Origin: Micromonospora sp. CCTCC AA 2012012
Lineage (GTDB): Bacteria > Actinomycetota > Actinomycetes > Mycobacteriales > Micromonosporaceae
Assembly: GCF_040499845.1 (NCBI RefSeq)
Contig: NZ_CP159342.1
Location: forward strand, 2,232,001-2,296,000
DNA: 64,000 nt
Direction: 5' to 3'
Positions 43,446 through 51,905 of the stretch are shown piece after piece. Below the pieces are notes generated by a model. The model was given only the letters and a program-made list of their open reading frames with translations, did no database searches and was not told the origin of the DNA. The translations under genes and the position numbers were made by a program. Within the stretch, counting starts at the first letter, position 1, and each line of letters begins with the position of its first letter.

Positions 43446-44096
43446 ATGTGGGAGTCCGTTGCCGGGTCCGTGGTGGGCCTGCTGGCCGCCGTGATGGGCG
43501 CGGCCCCGACCCCCACACCCGCCGTCACCGGGGCGCCGGTCGACGCGGCGCCCGTGCTGACCTCGACGCCGTTCGGCGCGCTGCCCGGCCAGCGGGTCAC
43601 CCACACGGTCACGATCGCCGGCAACGGCGCGCTCACCGGCGCCCGGGTCACCTTCACCACCACGGCCGACCTCGACGCGGTCACCGCCCGGGTGACGCCG
43701 GGGCGGTGCGCCGTCTCCCCGCGTACGGTCGTCTGCGAGCTGGGTGACCTGCAACTCGGTGGCCCGCAGGGCGCGCCTCGGATCACCATCGTCGGGCTGG
43801 TCCGGCCGGGCTCCCCGCCCGGCACGCTGGTCCGCAACCGGGTCACTGTCACCTCGGTGGAGACGACGGCGGGCAGCGCCCTGGTCGCCAGCAACGCGTA
43901 TCTGCTGCCCGGGCCGACGGCCACACCCACCGACCCGTCGTTGGAGTCGTCGGCCGCCACCGCGGCCACCTCGCCCGGCGGCCGGTCCGGATGGCTGCCG
44001 GTCGGCGCAGCGGTCGTGCTGGCCGGCGCGCTGGGGGCGATCACCCTGCTGGCGCGGCGGCGACGTCGTCCGGACCCTCCCGGGCCGGGTCTGTAA
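43446..44096 (+). CDS. Secreted, C-terminally membrane-anchored DUF11-like protein
   Basis: The 216-residue product has a short N-terminal hydrophobic stretch (VAGSVVGLLAAVMGAAP), then a beta-rich domain of about 120 residues reminiscent of DUF11/Ig-like repeats (PGQRVTHTVTIAGNGALTGARVTFTT, VVCELGDLQLGGPQGAPRITIVGLV). A Thr/Pro/Ser-rich stalk, one membrane helix (VGAAVVLAGALGAITLLA) and a basic RRRRRP end follow. It is probably displayed on the cell surface. A TACAGT element ends six bases before the ATG, so the transcript may be leaderless. The function is unknown. It is divergent from pepP. Confidence 0.65.
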   Translation: MWESVAGSVVGLLAAVMGAAPTPTPAVTGAPVDAAPVLTSTPFGALPGQRVTHTVTIAGNGALTGARVTFTTTADLDAVTARVTPGRCAVSPRTVVCELGDLQLGGPQGAPRITIVGLVRPGSPPGTLVRNRVTVTSVETTAGSALVASNAYLLPGPTATPTDPSLESSAATAATSPGGRSGWLPVGAAVVLAGALGAITLLARRRRRPDPPGPGL

Positions 44097-44161
44097 CGGT
44101 TCCGGCTCCGGTGGCGATGTAACCACGGGACGGTGCACGGGGTCGGCGGCGGGAGCGCGGC

Positions 44162-45367
44162 ATGAACCGACGGTGGATACGAACGACGCTGGTGTCGGTG
44201 GCCGCGACGACGGCGCTGGTGACACCCGTGTGCCTGGCCGCCGGGTCGGGCACCGCCACGGCGCGCGCGACGGGACCGCTGCCGAGCCTGTCCCCGCCGT
44301 TACCCCTGCCGTCGGTGTCCGTCCCGCTGCCGGTGACTCCGCCGCAGGTCAGCCTCTCGCCGCTGCCGTCACTGCGGCCACCGACCCATACGTCATCGTC
44401 CGCGCCGTCGACGGTTTCCCCGACCGGGCGGCCGACCCCGACCCCCCGCAGGTCGCCGACGCCCGTCCGACCCGGCGGTGCGGTCACGCCCGGGGCGGGT
44501 GGGCCGACGGTGCAGCCGGGATCCGCCGCGTCGCTCATCACCGCCGATCCCGGCACGGACCTGTATCCGCAGCCGCCGGTCGACGCCGCCGACACGCCCG
44601 GTGCCCGCCGGATCGCCGCGCTCACCGACGTCCAGCACCGGATCCAATACCTGCAGAACGTGCTCGCCCGCACCCGCGCCGACCTGGCCCGGGTGGACCG
44701 TACGCCGGATCCGGTGCTGCGCCTGCTGACCGCGCTGACCAGCGGCACCGCACCGGACGGAGACCCGGCGTCGCCGCTGGCCGCGGCGGACTCACCCGAG
44801 GTGGTGGACAGCCCCGCCGGGCGCGCGGTGGCGCTGTCCGGCGCGATCACCTCCGGCCAGGCGGAACTCACCCGCCGCCAGCGGGAGGAGGCACGACTCC
44901 GGGCAGCGATCGACCACGACGTACGCCGAGGGCCCGGCCCGGCGGTCGTGGCCGAGCCGGCCGACGGCCGGGCCACCCGCCTGCGCCGCCCGCTCGCCGG
45001 CCGGCTCACCAGCCGGTACGGCACCCGGCTCGACCCGTACTACCACGTGTGGCAGGTGCATCCCGGGGTGGATCTCGCCGCCCCCGTCGGTACCCCGATC
45101 GTCGCGGCGGCGGACGGTCGGGTGTCGCGCGCCGGCTGGTACGGCGGGTACGGCAACTACACCTGCGTCGACCACGGGCGGGCGGACGGGCAGCGGCTGT
45201 CCACCTGCTACGGCCACCAGTCCCGCCTGCTGGTCGTGCCCGGTCAGCGGGTACGCGCCGGGCAGGTGATCGGGCTGGTCGGGTCGACCGGCGCGTCGAC
45301 CGGCCCGCATCTGCACTTCGAGGTCCGCCTCGGCGGCCGAGCCGTCGACCCCCTCCCCTGGATCTGA
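44162..45367 (+). CDS. Secreted M23-family metallopeptidase
   Basis: The 401-residue product has a signal peptide (about 1-30), a long Pro/Thr-rich region (about 35-120), a coiled-coil-like helical segment (about 135-250) with RIAALTDVQHRIQYLQNVLARTRADLARV, then an M23 peptidase domain. The zinc ligands are in VHPGVDLAAP (His, Asp) and GPHLHFEV (second His of HxH). Family members cut peptidoglycan cross-links or activate other hydrolases. The coiled coil resembles EnvC/NlpD-type regulation. GGGAG precedes the ATG by six bases. The next 320 bases hold the GH81 control region. Confidence 0.88.
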   Translation: MNRRWIRTTLVSVAATTALVTPVCLAAGSGTATARATGPLPSLSPPLPLPSVSVPLPVTPPQVSLSPLPSLRPPTHTSSSAPSTVSPTGRPTPTPRRSPTPVRPGGAVTPGAGGPTVQPGSAASLITADPGTDLYPQPPVDAADTPGARRIAALTDVQHRIQYLQNVLARTRADLARVDRTPDPVLRLLTALTSGTAPDGDPASPLAAADSPEVVDSPAGRAVALSGAITSGQAELTRRQREEARLRAAIDHDVRRGPGPAVVAEPADGRATRLRRPLAGRLTSRYGTRLDPYYHVWQVHPGVDLAAPVGTPIVAAADGRVSRAGWYGGYGNYTCVDHGRADGQRLSTCYGHQSRLLVVPGQRVRAGQVIGLVGSTGASTGPHLHFEVRLGGRAVDPLPWI

Positions 45368-45547
45368 ACCGCCTCGCCCGTCGGAGCGGACCGGGAGCGC
45401 GCCCAACACCGTCGTCACGATCAACAGGCAAAAAATTTCCGGTGTGTTTCGGCGCTGCGACGGCCTCCATAATGGATCATGAGATCGACCGTCGTCCCTG
45501 CTCCGAGGCCGAATCGGCGGCGCGTCGAAGGCTGGGGCACGCGCCCG

Positions 45548-45561
45548 AGAGAGCGCTCTCT
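45548..45561. promoter_or_regulatory. LacI-type operator O1 of the GH81 gene
   Basis: AGAGAGCGCTCTCT is a perfect 14-bp palindrome with the GAGCGCTC core. It lies 15 bases upstream of the -35 element at 45576. An identical copy lies at 45614-45627, 66 bases away centre to centre. Confidence 0.75.
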
Positions 45562-45575
45562 TCCGTCACGAGCCA

Positions 45576-45604
45576 TTGACGCGCTCGTAACCGAAACCTA
45601 ACCT
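45576..45604 (+). promoter_or_regulatory. Sigma-70-type promoter of the GH81 gene
   Basis: TTGACG (45576-45581), a 17-base spacer and TAACCT (45599-45604) give a good -35/-10 pair. Transcription would start near 45611, so the second palindrome overlaps the first transcribed bases. Confidence 0.65.
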
Positions 45605-45613
45605 CGCACCTCA

Positions 45614-45627
45614 AGAGAGCGCTCTCT
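45614..45627. promoter_or_regulatory. LacI-type operator O2 of the GH81 gene
   Basis: Second perfect AGAGAGCGCTCTCT, placed just downstream of the predicted start point. Two identical operators on either side of one promoter suggest looping or roadblock repression. Confidence 0.75.
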
Positions 45628-45687
45628 CGGCGCTCCTCGATCCGCTCACCACCTACCCCGATCCCTGACAGTGAAGGGGAACCCCCC

Positions 45688-48600
45688 ATGACACCTCCCC
45701 TCCGGGACCACTCCCCCGGTGGCAGTCCGCTGACCACACCCGTAGAGCCCACCCACCGCGGCCGGGGCATCCGCGCCCTGGCCCTCGCCACCGCCTCGTT
45801 CCTCGCCGCCGGCGTGCTCGGCGTCGTGGTCGCCGGCGGCGGTACCGCCGAGGCCGGCACCGTCGGCGCCGGCAGCTACACCGAGACCCTGCCGCCCGGC
45901 GGCGCGCTGCCCAAGGGCTGCGGCACCATCAGCACCAACCCGCGCCTCTTCGTCACCGCGGACGCGCCGAAGGGTGCGATCCCCACCAACGACTGGTGGT
46001 CGTCGCTGCTGTGGAAGCGCAACAACTGCGCCACCAGCGAGAACATGATGGCGCACCCGCTGGCGTACCACGCGGAGAACAACGGGTTGGGGGTGTCGTA
46101 CACGACCACGCCGGCGATCAGCGGCACCGCCACCGGCACCGGCGAGTACCACTACCCGTACACCGAGGACATCCGGGTCGGGGTCGCGGGGCTCGGCGCG
46201 CCGATCGTCAAGGCCGCCGACTGGACCGACTGGACGGTCACCGCCGACTGGAACGACGGCGCGCGCACCATGCGGGCCACCATCGGCCACGGCCTGCCGT
46301 TCAGCTACTACCAGATCACCGGCGGCAACGCGCAGATCACCGCCGCCGCCGCGCCGACCGTCTGGGCCAACTCCGGTTCGATGATCGGCTTCACGGTCAA
46401 CGGCCACGACTACGTCGCGTACGCGCCGACCGGCGCCGGCTGGACCGTGGGCGGGGCGGGCATCAGCTCCACCCTCGGCGGCAAGGGCTACTTCTCCGTC
46501 GCCGTGCTGCCGGGCGGTGCCACCGACAAGGCCGCCCTGGCGGCCGAGTACGGCAAGTACGCCCACGCGCACGTCACCGGCACCAAGATGACCTACTCGT
46601 ACGACCCGGCGACCAGCACGGTCCGCACGACGTACGCCTTCACCACCACCCCGCGCGAGGGCACCGAGACCAGGACGGTGGTGTCGCTCTACCCGCACCA
46701 GTGGCGCAGCCTCGTCGGGGCCACCCCGATCACCCCCACGTACGTCTCGCCACGCGGCGCGATGCGGACCCTGACCGGCGTCGCCTCCTTCACCACCAGC
46801 ATGAAGTACACCGGCGTGCTGCCGGAGGTGCCGGCGGTGGGCGACTCGTCCGGCGCCGACCTCAGCACCATCACCAACTACCTCAACGCCGAACTGGCCA
46901 ACCCGGAGGGGATCAGCGGCCAGGACACCTACTGGGCGGGCAAGGGCCTCGGCCGGGCCGCCCGGGTCGCCGAGATCGCCGACCAGCTCGGCCTGACCGC
47001 CGTCCGCGACGCGGCGGTGACCGCCATGAAGACCCGGCTCACCAACTGGCTGACCGCCGGCTCCGGCGAGACCAGCCAGCTGTTCTACTACGACAAGAAC
47101 TGGGGCACGCTGATCGGCTACCCCGCCTCGTACTTCTCCGACGAGGACCTGAACGACCACCACTTCCACTACGGCTACTTCATCGCCGCGGCGGCCACGG
47201 TGGCCAAGTTCGACCCGACCTGGGCCTCCACCACCAAGTACGGCGGCATGGTCGACATGCTGATCCGGGACGCCAACAACTACGACCGCTCCGACGCCCG
47301 CTTCCCCTACCTGCGGGACTTCGACATCTACGCCGGCCACGACTGGGCCTCCGGCCTGGCCTGCTTCTTCGCCGGCAACAACCAGGAGTCCTCCTCCGAG
47401 GGGATGAACTTCGCCAACGCCCTGATCCAGTGGGGTCAGGCGACCGGCAACACCGCCGTCCGGGACGCCGGGGTCTTCATCTGGACCACCCAGTCCGCGG
47501 CGATCTCCGAGTACTGGTTCGACGTGCACGACGAGAACTTCCCCGCCGCCTTCGGCCACAAGACCGTCGGCATGGTGTGGGGTGACGGCGGCGCGTACGC
47601 CACCTGGTTCTCCTCGGCCCCGGAGATGATCCAGGGCATCAACATGCTGCCGATCACCGGCGGGCACTTCTACCTCGGCAACGACCCGGCGTACGTGCTG
47701 ACCAACTACAACGAGCTGGTCACCAACAAGGGCGGGCCGCCGAGCGTGTGGCAGGACATCATCTGGGAGTTCCAGGCCCTCGGCGACGGGGACAAGGCGC
47801 TGGCCAACTTCCGGGCGAACAGCACCTTCGCCAGCGAGGAGGGCGAGAGCAAGGCGCACACCTTCCACTGGATCCGCAACCTCGCCGCCCTGGGCAACGT
47901 GGACACCTCCGTCACCGCGAACCACCCGCTGGCCAAGGTGTTCAAGAAGGGCACGGCCCGCACCTACGTCGCGTCGAACATCACCGCCGAGCCGCTGACG
48001 GTGACCTTCTCCGACGGTACGAAGCTGGCCGTGCCGGCCGGTAAGACGGTCGCCTCCGGGGCGCAGACCTGGAGCGGTGGCAACGCCACCGGTGGCGTGG
48101 TCGTCCCGACCACCCCGCCGACCACGCCGACCGACTCCCCGTCGCCCACCCCGACCAGCCCGACCCCGAGCCCGACGACCACCACCTTCCCGCCGCCGCC
48201 CACCCCGACCCCGACCCCGACGACCAGCACGCCGCCGGCGACCCCGCTCAGCCCGACCCAGTACCTGCTCACCGGTGGTGCCCTCGGCGGCACGGCGGGC
48301 ACCACCGGGACGGTCTCGGTGGCCGCCGCCAACGGCACCCACGACGGCACGCCGACCAACCCGCAGGTGTTCACCGCCACCGGGCTGACCGGCGCCTACA
48401 ACGGCGGGACCACCGCGTTCGACCTGGCCGTCGACTCGGGCACCTCGGTCGGCAACGGCGTGCAGGCCCGGGTGTCGTACGACCTGACCGGCGACGGCAC
48501 CTTCGACCGGGTGGAGACGTACAACTACTACGCCACCGACCCGGTCACGGGGGTGGAGCACTACAAGCAGACCCAGGGCCTGAAGTCGGCCACCGGCACC

Positions 48601-49230
48601 CTCGGTGACCTGGCCAACGGCACCGTCAAGGTGGAGGTCTGGAGCGCCCTCGGCAACGGCGCGACGAACCTGGGCGTCGGCAACGCGTCCCAGCTCGTCC
48701 TGCCGTACACCGGGAGCGCGCCGACCACCACGCCGCCGCCCACCGGCGACCCGACCGCCTTCGCCGCCGACCTGTACCTGCAGGGCAGCAGCCAGCTCTC
48801 CGGCGCGGCCGGTGCCGCCGGCACGGCGACGGTCACCGCCGCCAACGGCAACTGGGTGGGTACGCCGCACAACCCGCTGGTCTACACCAGCACCGGGGTC
48901 ACCGCGACGTACAACGGGGGGCAGACCCGGTTCGACCTGTTCCTCGACGCCGGCACCGGCGTCGGCGACGGCACCCACGTCCGGGTGTCGTACGACCTGA
49001 CCGGCGACGGCACCTTCGACCGGGTGGAGACGTACAACTACTACGCCACCGACCCGGTCACCGGGATGGAGCACTACACCGAGGCCAAGGGCCTGTACTC
49101 GGGCGTGGGCACGCTCGGGAACCTGGCCGGCGGCACGGTGAAGGTCGAGGTGTGGAACGCCATCGGCAGCACCCCGACCACGCTCGGCACCGGCAACCAG
49201 TCGAAGGTGACCCTCCCGTACACCGGGTGA
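45688..49230 (+). CDS. Secreted GH81 endo-beta-1,3-glucanase with two CBM56-like domains
   Basis: The 1180-residue product has a signal region (about 1-57), a GH81 catalytic domain (about 60-790) and a Thr/Pro/Ser linker (about 803-857). Two tandem CBM56-like beta-1,3-glucan-binding domains follow (about 857-1009 and 1023-1180). GH81 marks are IPTNDWWSSLLWKRNN, AMRTLTG, DLNDHHFHYGYF (catalytic Asp, about 490) and NNQESSSEGMNF (Glu, about 571), plus FPYLRDFDIYAGHDWASG. It hydrolyses beta-1,3-glucans such as fungal wall glucan or laminarin outside the cell. The two binding domains contain an 81-bp identical DNA repeat, a sign of recent duplication or conversion. It is controlled by a promoter between two identical palindromes. 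Confidence 0.93.
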   Translation: MTPPLRDHSPGGSPLTTPVEPTHRGRGIRALALATASFLAAGVLGVVVAGGGTAEAGTVGAGSYTETLPPGGALPKGCGTISTNPRLFVTADAPKGAIPTNDWWSSLLWKRNNCATSENMMAHPLAYHAENNGLGVSYTTTPAISGTATGTGEYHYPYTEDIRVGVAGLGAPIVKAADWTDWTVTADWNDGARTMRATIGHGLPFSYYQITGGNAQITAAAAPTVWANSGSMIGFTVNGHDYVAYAPTGAGWTVGGAGISSTLGGKGYFSVAVLPGGATDKAALAAEYGKYAHAHVTGTKMTYSYDPATSTVRTTYAFTTTPREGTETRTVVSLYPHQWRSLVGATPITPTYVSPRGAMRTLTGVASFTTSMKYTGVLPEVPAVGDSSGADLSTITNYLNAELANPEGISGQDTYWAGKGLGRAARVAEIADQLGLTAVRDAAVTAMKTRLTNWLTAGSGETSQLFYYDKNWGTLIGYPASYFSDEDLNDHHFHYGYFIAAAATVAKFDPTWASTTKYGGMVDMLIRDANNYDRSDARFPYLRDFDIYAGHDWASGLACFFAGNNQESSSEGMNFANALIQWGQATGNTAVRDAGVFIWTTQSAAISEYWFDVHDENFPAAFGHKTVGMVWGDGGAYATWFSSAPEMIQGINMLPITGGHFYLGNDPAYVLTNYNELVTNKGGPPSVWQDIIWEFQALGDGDKALANFRANSTFASEEGESKAHTFHWIRNLAALGNVDTSVTANHPLAKVFKKGTARTYVASNITAEPLTVTFSDGTKLAVPAGKTVASGAQTWSGGNATGGVVVPTTPPTTPTDSPSPTPTSPTPSPTTTTFPPPPTPTPTPTTSTPPATPLSPTQYLLTGGALGGTAGTTGTVSVAAANGTHDGTPTNPQVFTATGLTGAYNGGTTAFDLAVDSGTSVGNGVQARVSYDLTGDGTFDRVETYNYYATDPVTGVEHYKQTQGLKSATGTLGDLANGTVKVEVWSALGNGATNLGVGNASQLVLPYTGSAPTTTPPPTGDPTAFAADLYLQGSSQLSGAAGAAGTATVTAANGNWVGTPHNPLVYTSTGVTATYNGGQTRFDLFLDAGTGVGDGTHVRVSYDLTGDGTFDRVETYNYYATDPVTGMEHYTEAKGLYSGVGTLGNLAGGTVKVEVWNAIGSTPTTLGTGNQSKVTLPYTG
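48468..48548 (+). repeat. 81-bp direct repeat, copy 1 (first CBM56-like domain)
   Basis: Identical by eye to 48981-49061. It encodes VSYDLTGDGTFDRVETYNYY and flanking residues in frame in both domains, so it is a within-gene repeat. Confidence 0.8.
48981..49061 (+). repeat. 81-bp direct repeat, copy 2 (second CBM56-like domain)
   Basis: Second copy, 513 bases after the first in the same orientation and reading frame. Recombination between copies would delete one binding domain exactly. Confidence 0.8.
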
Positions 49231-49243
49231 CCTGACGCAGGAG

Positions 49244-49278
49244 GACGCCCCGGCCGCCGGACCGGCGGTCGGGGCGTC
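49244..49278. terminator. Bidirectional terminator between GH81 and VOC genes
   Basis: GACGCCCC (49244-49251) pairs with GGGGCGTC (49271-49278), with an inner CCGCC/GGCGG stem. It lies between two convergent genes. Confidence 0.7.
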
Positions 49279-49291
49279 GCGCGTCGCGGGG

Positions 49292-49672
49292 TCAGTCCCA
49301 GCGGCGGGCGGTCGCCGCGAACGACGCCGGGTCGCCGGCCACCGGGATGACGCAGAGCAGGTGCCCGCTCGGGGCACGCAGCACGTGACACTCCTGCCAC
49401 TGGGACACCCGGGTGGCACCGAGCGCGAGCAGCCGGTCCACCTCGGCGTGGACGTCGTCCGTCTCGATGTCGAGGTGGTAGCGCGGCGCGTCGTCGACCG
49501 CCTGGAGGGCGGTGACCAGGTCGGGCACCACGTCGGCCAGCTCGGTGAACTCCGGCTCGGTGGGCACCCGCTGTGCCGGGGCGCCGAGGGCGGCGGACCA
49601 GAAGTCGCTCGCCGCCTGCTCGCCGTCGATCGGCACGTCGATGATCAGGGCGTGCAGTCGGGATCGATGCAT
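49292..49672 (-). CDS. VOC/glyoxalase-superfamily protein
   Basis: The 126-residue protein has two beta-alpha-beta-beta-beta units: LHALIIDVPIDGEQAASDFWSAALGA at the start, YHLDIETDDVHAEVDRLLALGATRV in the middle, and VLRAPSGHLLCVIPV at the end. Likely metal or ligand positions are the His in LHALI and in RYHLDIET and the acidic position before CVIP. Such proteins act as glyoxalases, dioxygenases or antibiotic-binding proteins; no specific role can be named. It lies convergent to the GH81 gene. Confidence 0.82.
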   Translation of the reverse strand: MHRSRLHALIIDVPIDGEQAASDFWSAALGAPAQRVPTEPEFTELADVVPDLVTALQAVDDAPRYHLDIETDDVHAEVDRLLALGATRVSQWQECHVLRAPSGHLLCVIPVAGDPASFAATARRWD

Positions 49673-49844
49673 CCCGGCACCCTACCGACATCGACGCCGT
49701 CCGGTGACCCCTTGCCGACGGCATAGATCCAGGTAGATACTCGCCGCTACAGCGTTCGCCGTGGTCACCACCCCGACGCGATACCCGGTGACGTGTCATG
49801 GGCGCCGCCGCAACCGGCAGCCCGCTCCGTCCGAGGAGGAGCCC

Positions 49845-50693
49845 ATGCGAGTCCGCCGATCAACGTCCCTGCTCGCCGCCGCCGTCGGCCTGGTGGCCGC
49901 CACCGCGCTCACCGGTGTCGCGTCGGCCGCGCCCCGCACGTACAGCGCCGACCAGCTCGCCCGGGTCGACCGGGCCGTCGCCGCCTCCGGCGTCGGGGGC
50001 ATCGCCTGGCGGGTGGACGCCGCATCCCGCCGGGTCGTGGTGACCGCCGACCGGACCGTCTCCACCGCCGACCTCGCCGCCGTCAGCCGCAGCGCCGGCC
50101 GCGACGCCGGCGCGATCCGGGTCGACCGGGCCGCCGGCGTCTTCCGCCCCCTGCTGTCGGCCGGCAACGCCATCTACGGCGGCGGCTACCGCTGCTCGCT
50201 CGGCTTCAACGTGGTCTCCGGCGGGGTCTACTACTTCCTGACCGCCGGACACTGCGGGAACGTGGCGAAGACCTGGTACACCGACTCCGGCCTGAAGACC
50301 CTGATCGGCCCCACCATCAGCTCCAGCTTCCCGGGCAACGACTACGCCCTGGTCCGCTACGACAACACCGGGCTGAGCCACCCGGGCGGCTACGCCGCCG
50401 CGAACGCGTACGTCGGGGAGGCGGTGAAGCGGACCGGGTCGACCAGCGGCACCCACGGCGGCACCGTCACCGCGCTGAACGTCACCGTCCGCTACTCCGG
50501 CGGCGGCACCGTCAAGGGCATGATCCAGACCACCGTCTGCGCCGAGCCCGGCGACTCCGGCGGCCCGCTCTATGACGGCTCCAAGGCGCTCGGCATCACC
50601 TCCGGCGGCAGCGGTGACTGCAAGACCGGCGGCACCACGTTCTACCAGCCGGTCACCGAGGCGGCCGGCGCCTACGGCGTGACCGTCTACTGA
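49845..50693 (+). CDS. Secreted streptogrisin-like serine protease (S1E)
   Basis: The 282-residue preproprotein has a signal peptide (about 1-28) and a propeptide (about 30-105, [26 protein letters not shown]). The mature chymotrypsin-fold domain begins around [12 protein letters not shown]. The catalytic triad is His in TAGHCG, Asp in NDYALVRYD and Ser in [10 protein letters not shown]. Two Cys pairs are visible (CSLGF/HCG and VCAEPGD/GDCKTGG). The ATG follows GAGGAGGAG. It is an extracellular protease for nutrient release. A 12-bp-stem hairpin follows. Confidence 0.93.
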   Translation: MRVRRSTSLLAAAVGLVAATALTGVASAAPRTYSADQLARVDRAVAASGVGGIAWRVDAASRRVVVTADRTVSTADLAAVSRSAGRDAGAIRVDRAAGVFRPLLSAGNAIYGGGYRCSLGFNVVSGGVYYFLTAGHCGNVAKTWYTDSGLKTLIGPTISSSFPGNDYALVRYDNTGLSHPGGYAAANAYVGEAVKRTGSTSGTHGGTVTALNVTVRYSGGGTVKGMIQTTVCAEPGDSGGPLYDGSKALGITSGGSGDCKTGGTTFYQPVTEAAGAYGVTVY

Positions 50694-50712
50694 GTCACCG
50701 TCGGTTCGTCCA

Positions 50713-50747
50713 CCGGGGACCCGCGCCACCGGGGTGCGGGTCCCCGG
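50713..50747. terminator. Bidirectional terminator between protease and GH18-like genes
   Basis: CCGGGGACCCGC (50713-50724) pairs perfectly with GCGGGTCCCCGG (50736-50747) around an 11-base loop, between two convergent genes. Confidence 0.8.
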
Positions 50748-50751
50748 CCGG

Positions 50752-51852
50752 TCAGCTCTGGCGCAGCGCCGGCATCGGCACCGGCACCCCGAGGGCCGTC
50801 GCGCCGGCCCCCGCACCACCCTCGCAGGTGTACGGCGGGACGGTGCCGATGCCCCGGGTGGACGGGCGCTCGGCGGCCCAGAACATGAATCCGAGCAGCC
50901 CGGCGGTGACGCCCGCGCCGTGCGGGGCGGCGGTCTGCACGTACGGGGCGGCGGCCCGCTGCACCGAGGTGGCGTAGTCGACGCACTCGGGCAGCGGCTT
51001 GCCGCCGTAGGCGAGGTAGACGCCGCCGGTGAGCTTGGCCGGGGCGAGCGGCGGCACCGGCGGACTGTACTGCGCCTTGCCGTCGAGGTGCTCCTGCCAG
51101 CTCGCCTGCGAGGTGCTGGCCGACGCGGGCCGGGCCGGCACCATGGCGTTGGCGTAGTCCAGCACCGGGGCGTCGGTGCGCAGCCAGTCGGCGGTGGCCC
51201 GGCGGTTGAGGTCGATCAGCCAGCGGTCGCCGGCGGCCACGTCGATGGTGAGCCGGGCCTCGGGACGGGCACCGCTGCCGTCGTACGGGTGGACGGCGCG
51301 GTAGGCGTCGATGAACGCCTGGACGCCGGCGAGGTTCGGGCCGGTGTTCTGCTCGTAGTCGATCTCGATGCCGACGCCGAGCCGGGTGGCGACGGCGGCG
51401 GCCCGCTGGCCGAGCAGGGTGGGGTTCTCGGCGAGCGCGGCGTCCCAGTCGTCGGTGTAGGTGATACCGCCGACGGAGAGCATGACCCGGACCCCGTGCG
51501 CGGTGAAGTAGTCGACGATCTGCGAGGTCATCCCCCGGGGCACCCCGTCGAGGGTGGTCGCGTCGGTGGTGGCGTGCAGCAGCGCGAGCGGGTTGACGAA
51601 GCTCAGCACCACCAGGTTGACCGAGGGACGACCGTCGCCCCGGTCAACCAGCCAGTGGTTGCGGCTGTCGAACTCGGCAGGGTCGCGGAGGGTGCCCCAG
51701 GTGCAGTAGTCGTCGCCGCAGTGCCAGGCGCCGTAGACCTGGATCGGGGTGGCCGCGGCGGTCGCGCCGCCGGTCGGGGGTGGGGCGGCGGTCGCCGGGG
51801 TGGCGGTCGCCAGCGTGAGCAGGAGCGTGGCCAGCAGGGCGGAGCGTCGCAC
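50752..51852 (-). CDS. Secreted GH18-like (chitinase/endoglycosidase-type) protein
   Basis: The 366-residue product has a signal peptide (about 1-23), then a GH18-type barrel opening IQVYGAWHCGDDYC. VRVMLSVGGITYTDDW is strand 3, with the SxGG motif. LGVGIEIDYEQN holds the catalytic DxxDxDxE position in a shortened form, with Asp-Tyr-Glu kept. LDYANAMVP and TAGLLGFMFWAAERPS follow as the strand-8 region. Substrates may be chitin or related N-acetylglucosamine glycans; bacterial DUF-type GH18 relatives also exist. The GTG has GGGAGG four bases upstream. A TTTACAGTAAA dyad (51882-51892) lies 30 bases ahead and could be an operator. Confidence 0.75.
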   Translation of the reverse strand: MRRSALLATLLLTLATATPATAAPPPTGGATAAATPIQVYGAWHCGDDYCTWGTLRDPAEFDSRNHWLVDRGDGRPSVNLVVLSFVNPLALLHATTDATTLDGVPRGMTSQIVDYFTAHGVRVMLSVGGITYTDDWDAALAENPTLLGQRAAAVATRLGVGIEIDYEQNTGPNLAGVQAFIDAYRAVHPYDGSGARPEARLTIDVAAGDRWLIDLNRRATADWLRTDAPVLDYANAMVPARPASASTSQASWQEHLDGKAQYSPPVPPLAPAKLTGGVYLAYGGKPLPECVDYATSVQRAAAPYVQTAAPHGAGVTAGLLGFMFWAAERPSTRGIGTVPPYTCEGGAGAGATALGVPVPMPALRQS

Positions 51853-51881
51853 GGGGCCTCCCGACTTATCGGTACGCCTTG

Positions 51882-51892
51882 TTTACAGTAAA
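51882..51892. promoter_or_regulatory. AT-rich dyad upstream of the GH18-like gene
   Basis: TTTACAGTAAA has perfect five-base arms around one base and stands out in this GC-rich DNA. It lies between the GH18-like start (51852) and the end of the nucleotidyltransferase gene (51906). Confidence 0.45.
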
Positions 51893-51905
51893 GCCGTCAA
51901 CTCCG

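Noticed and set aside
45646..49419. A 1257-residue minus-strand frame opposite the GH81 gene
   Set aside because: It is the low-complexity complement of the GH81 coding strand, rich in Gly, Val, Arg and Ala with no domain, while the plus strand has catalytic motifs and binding domains.
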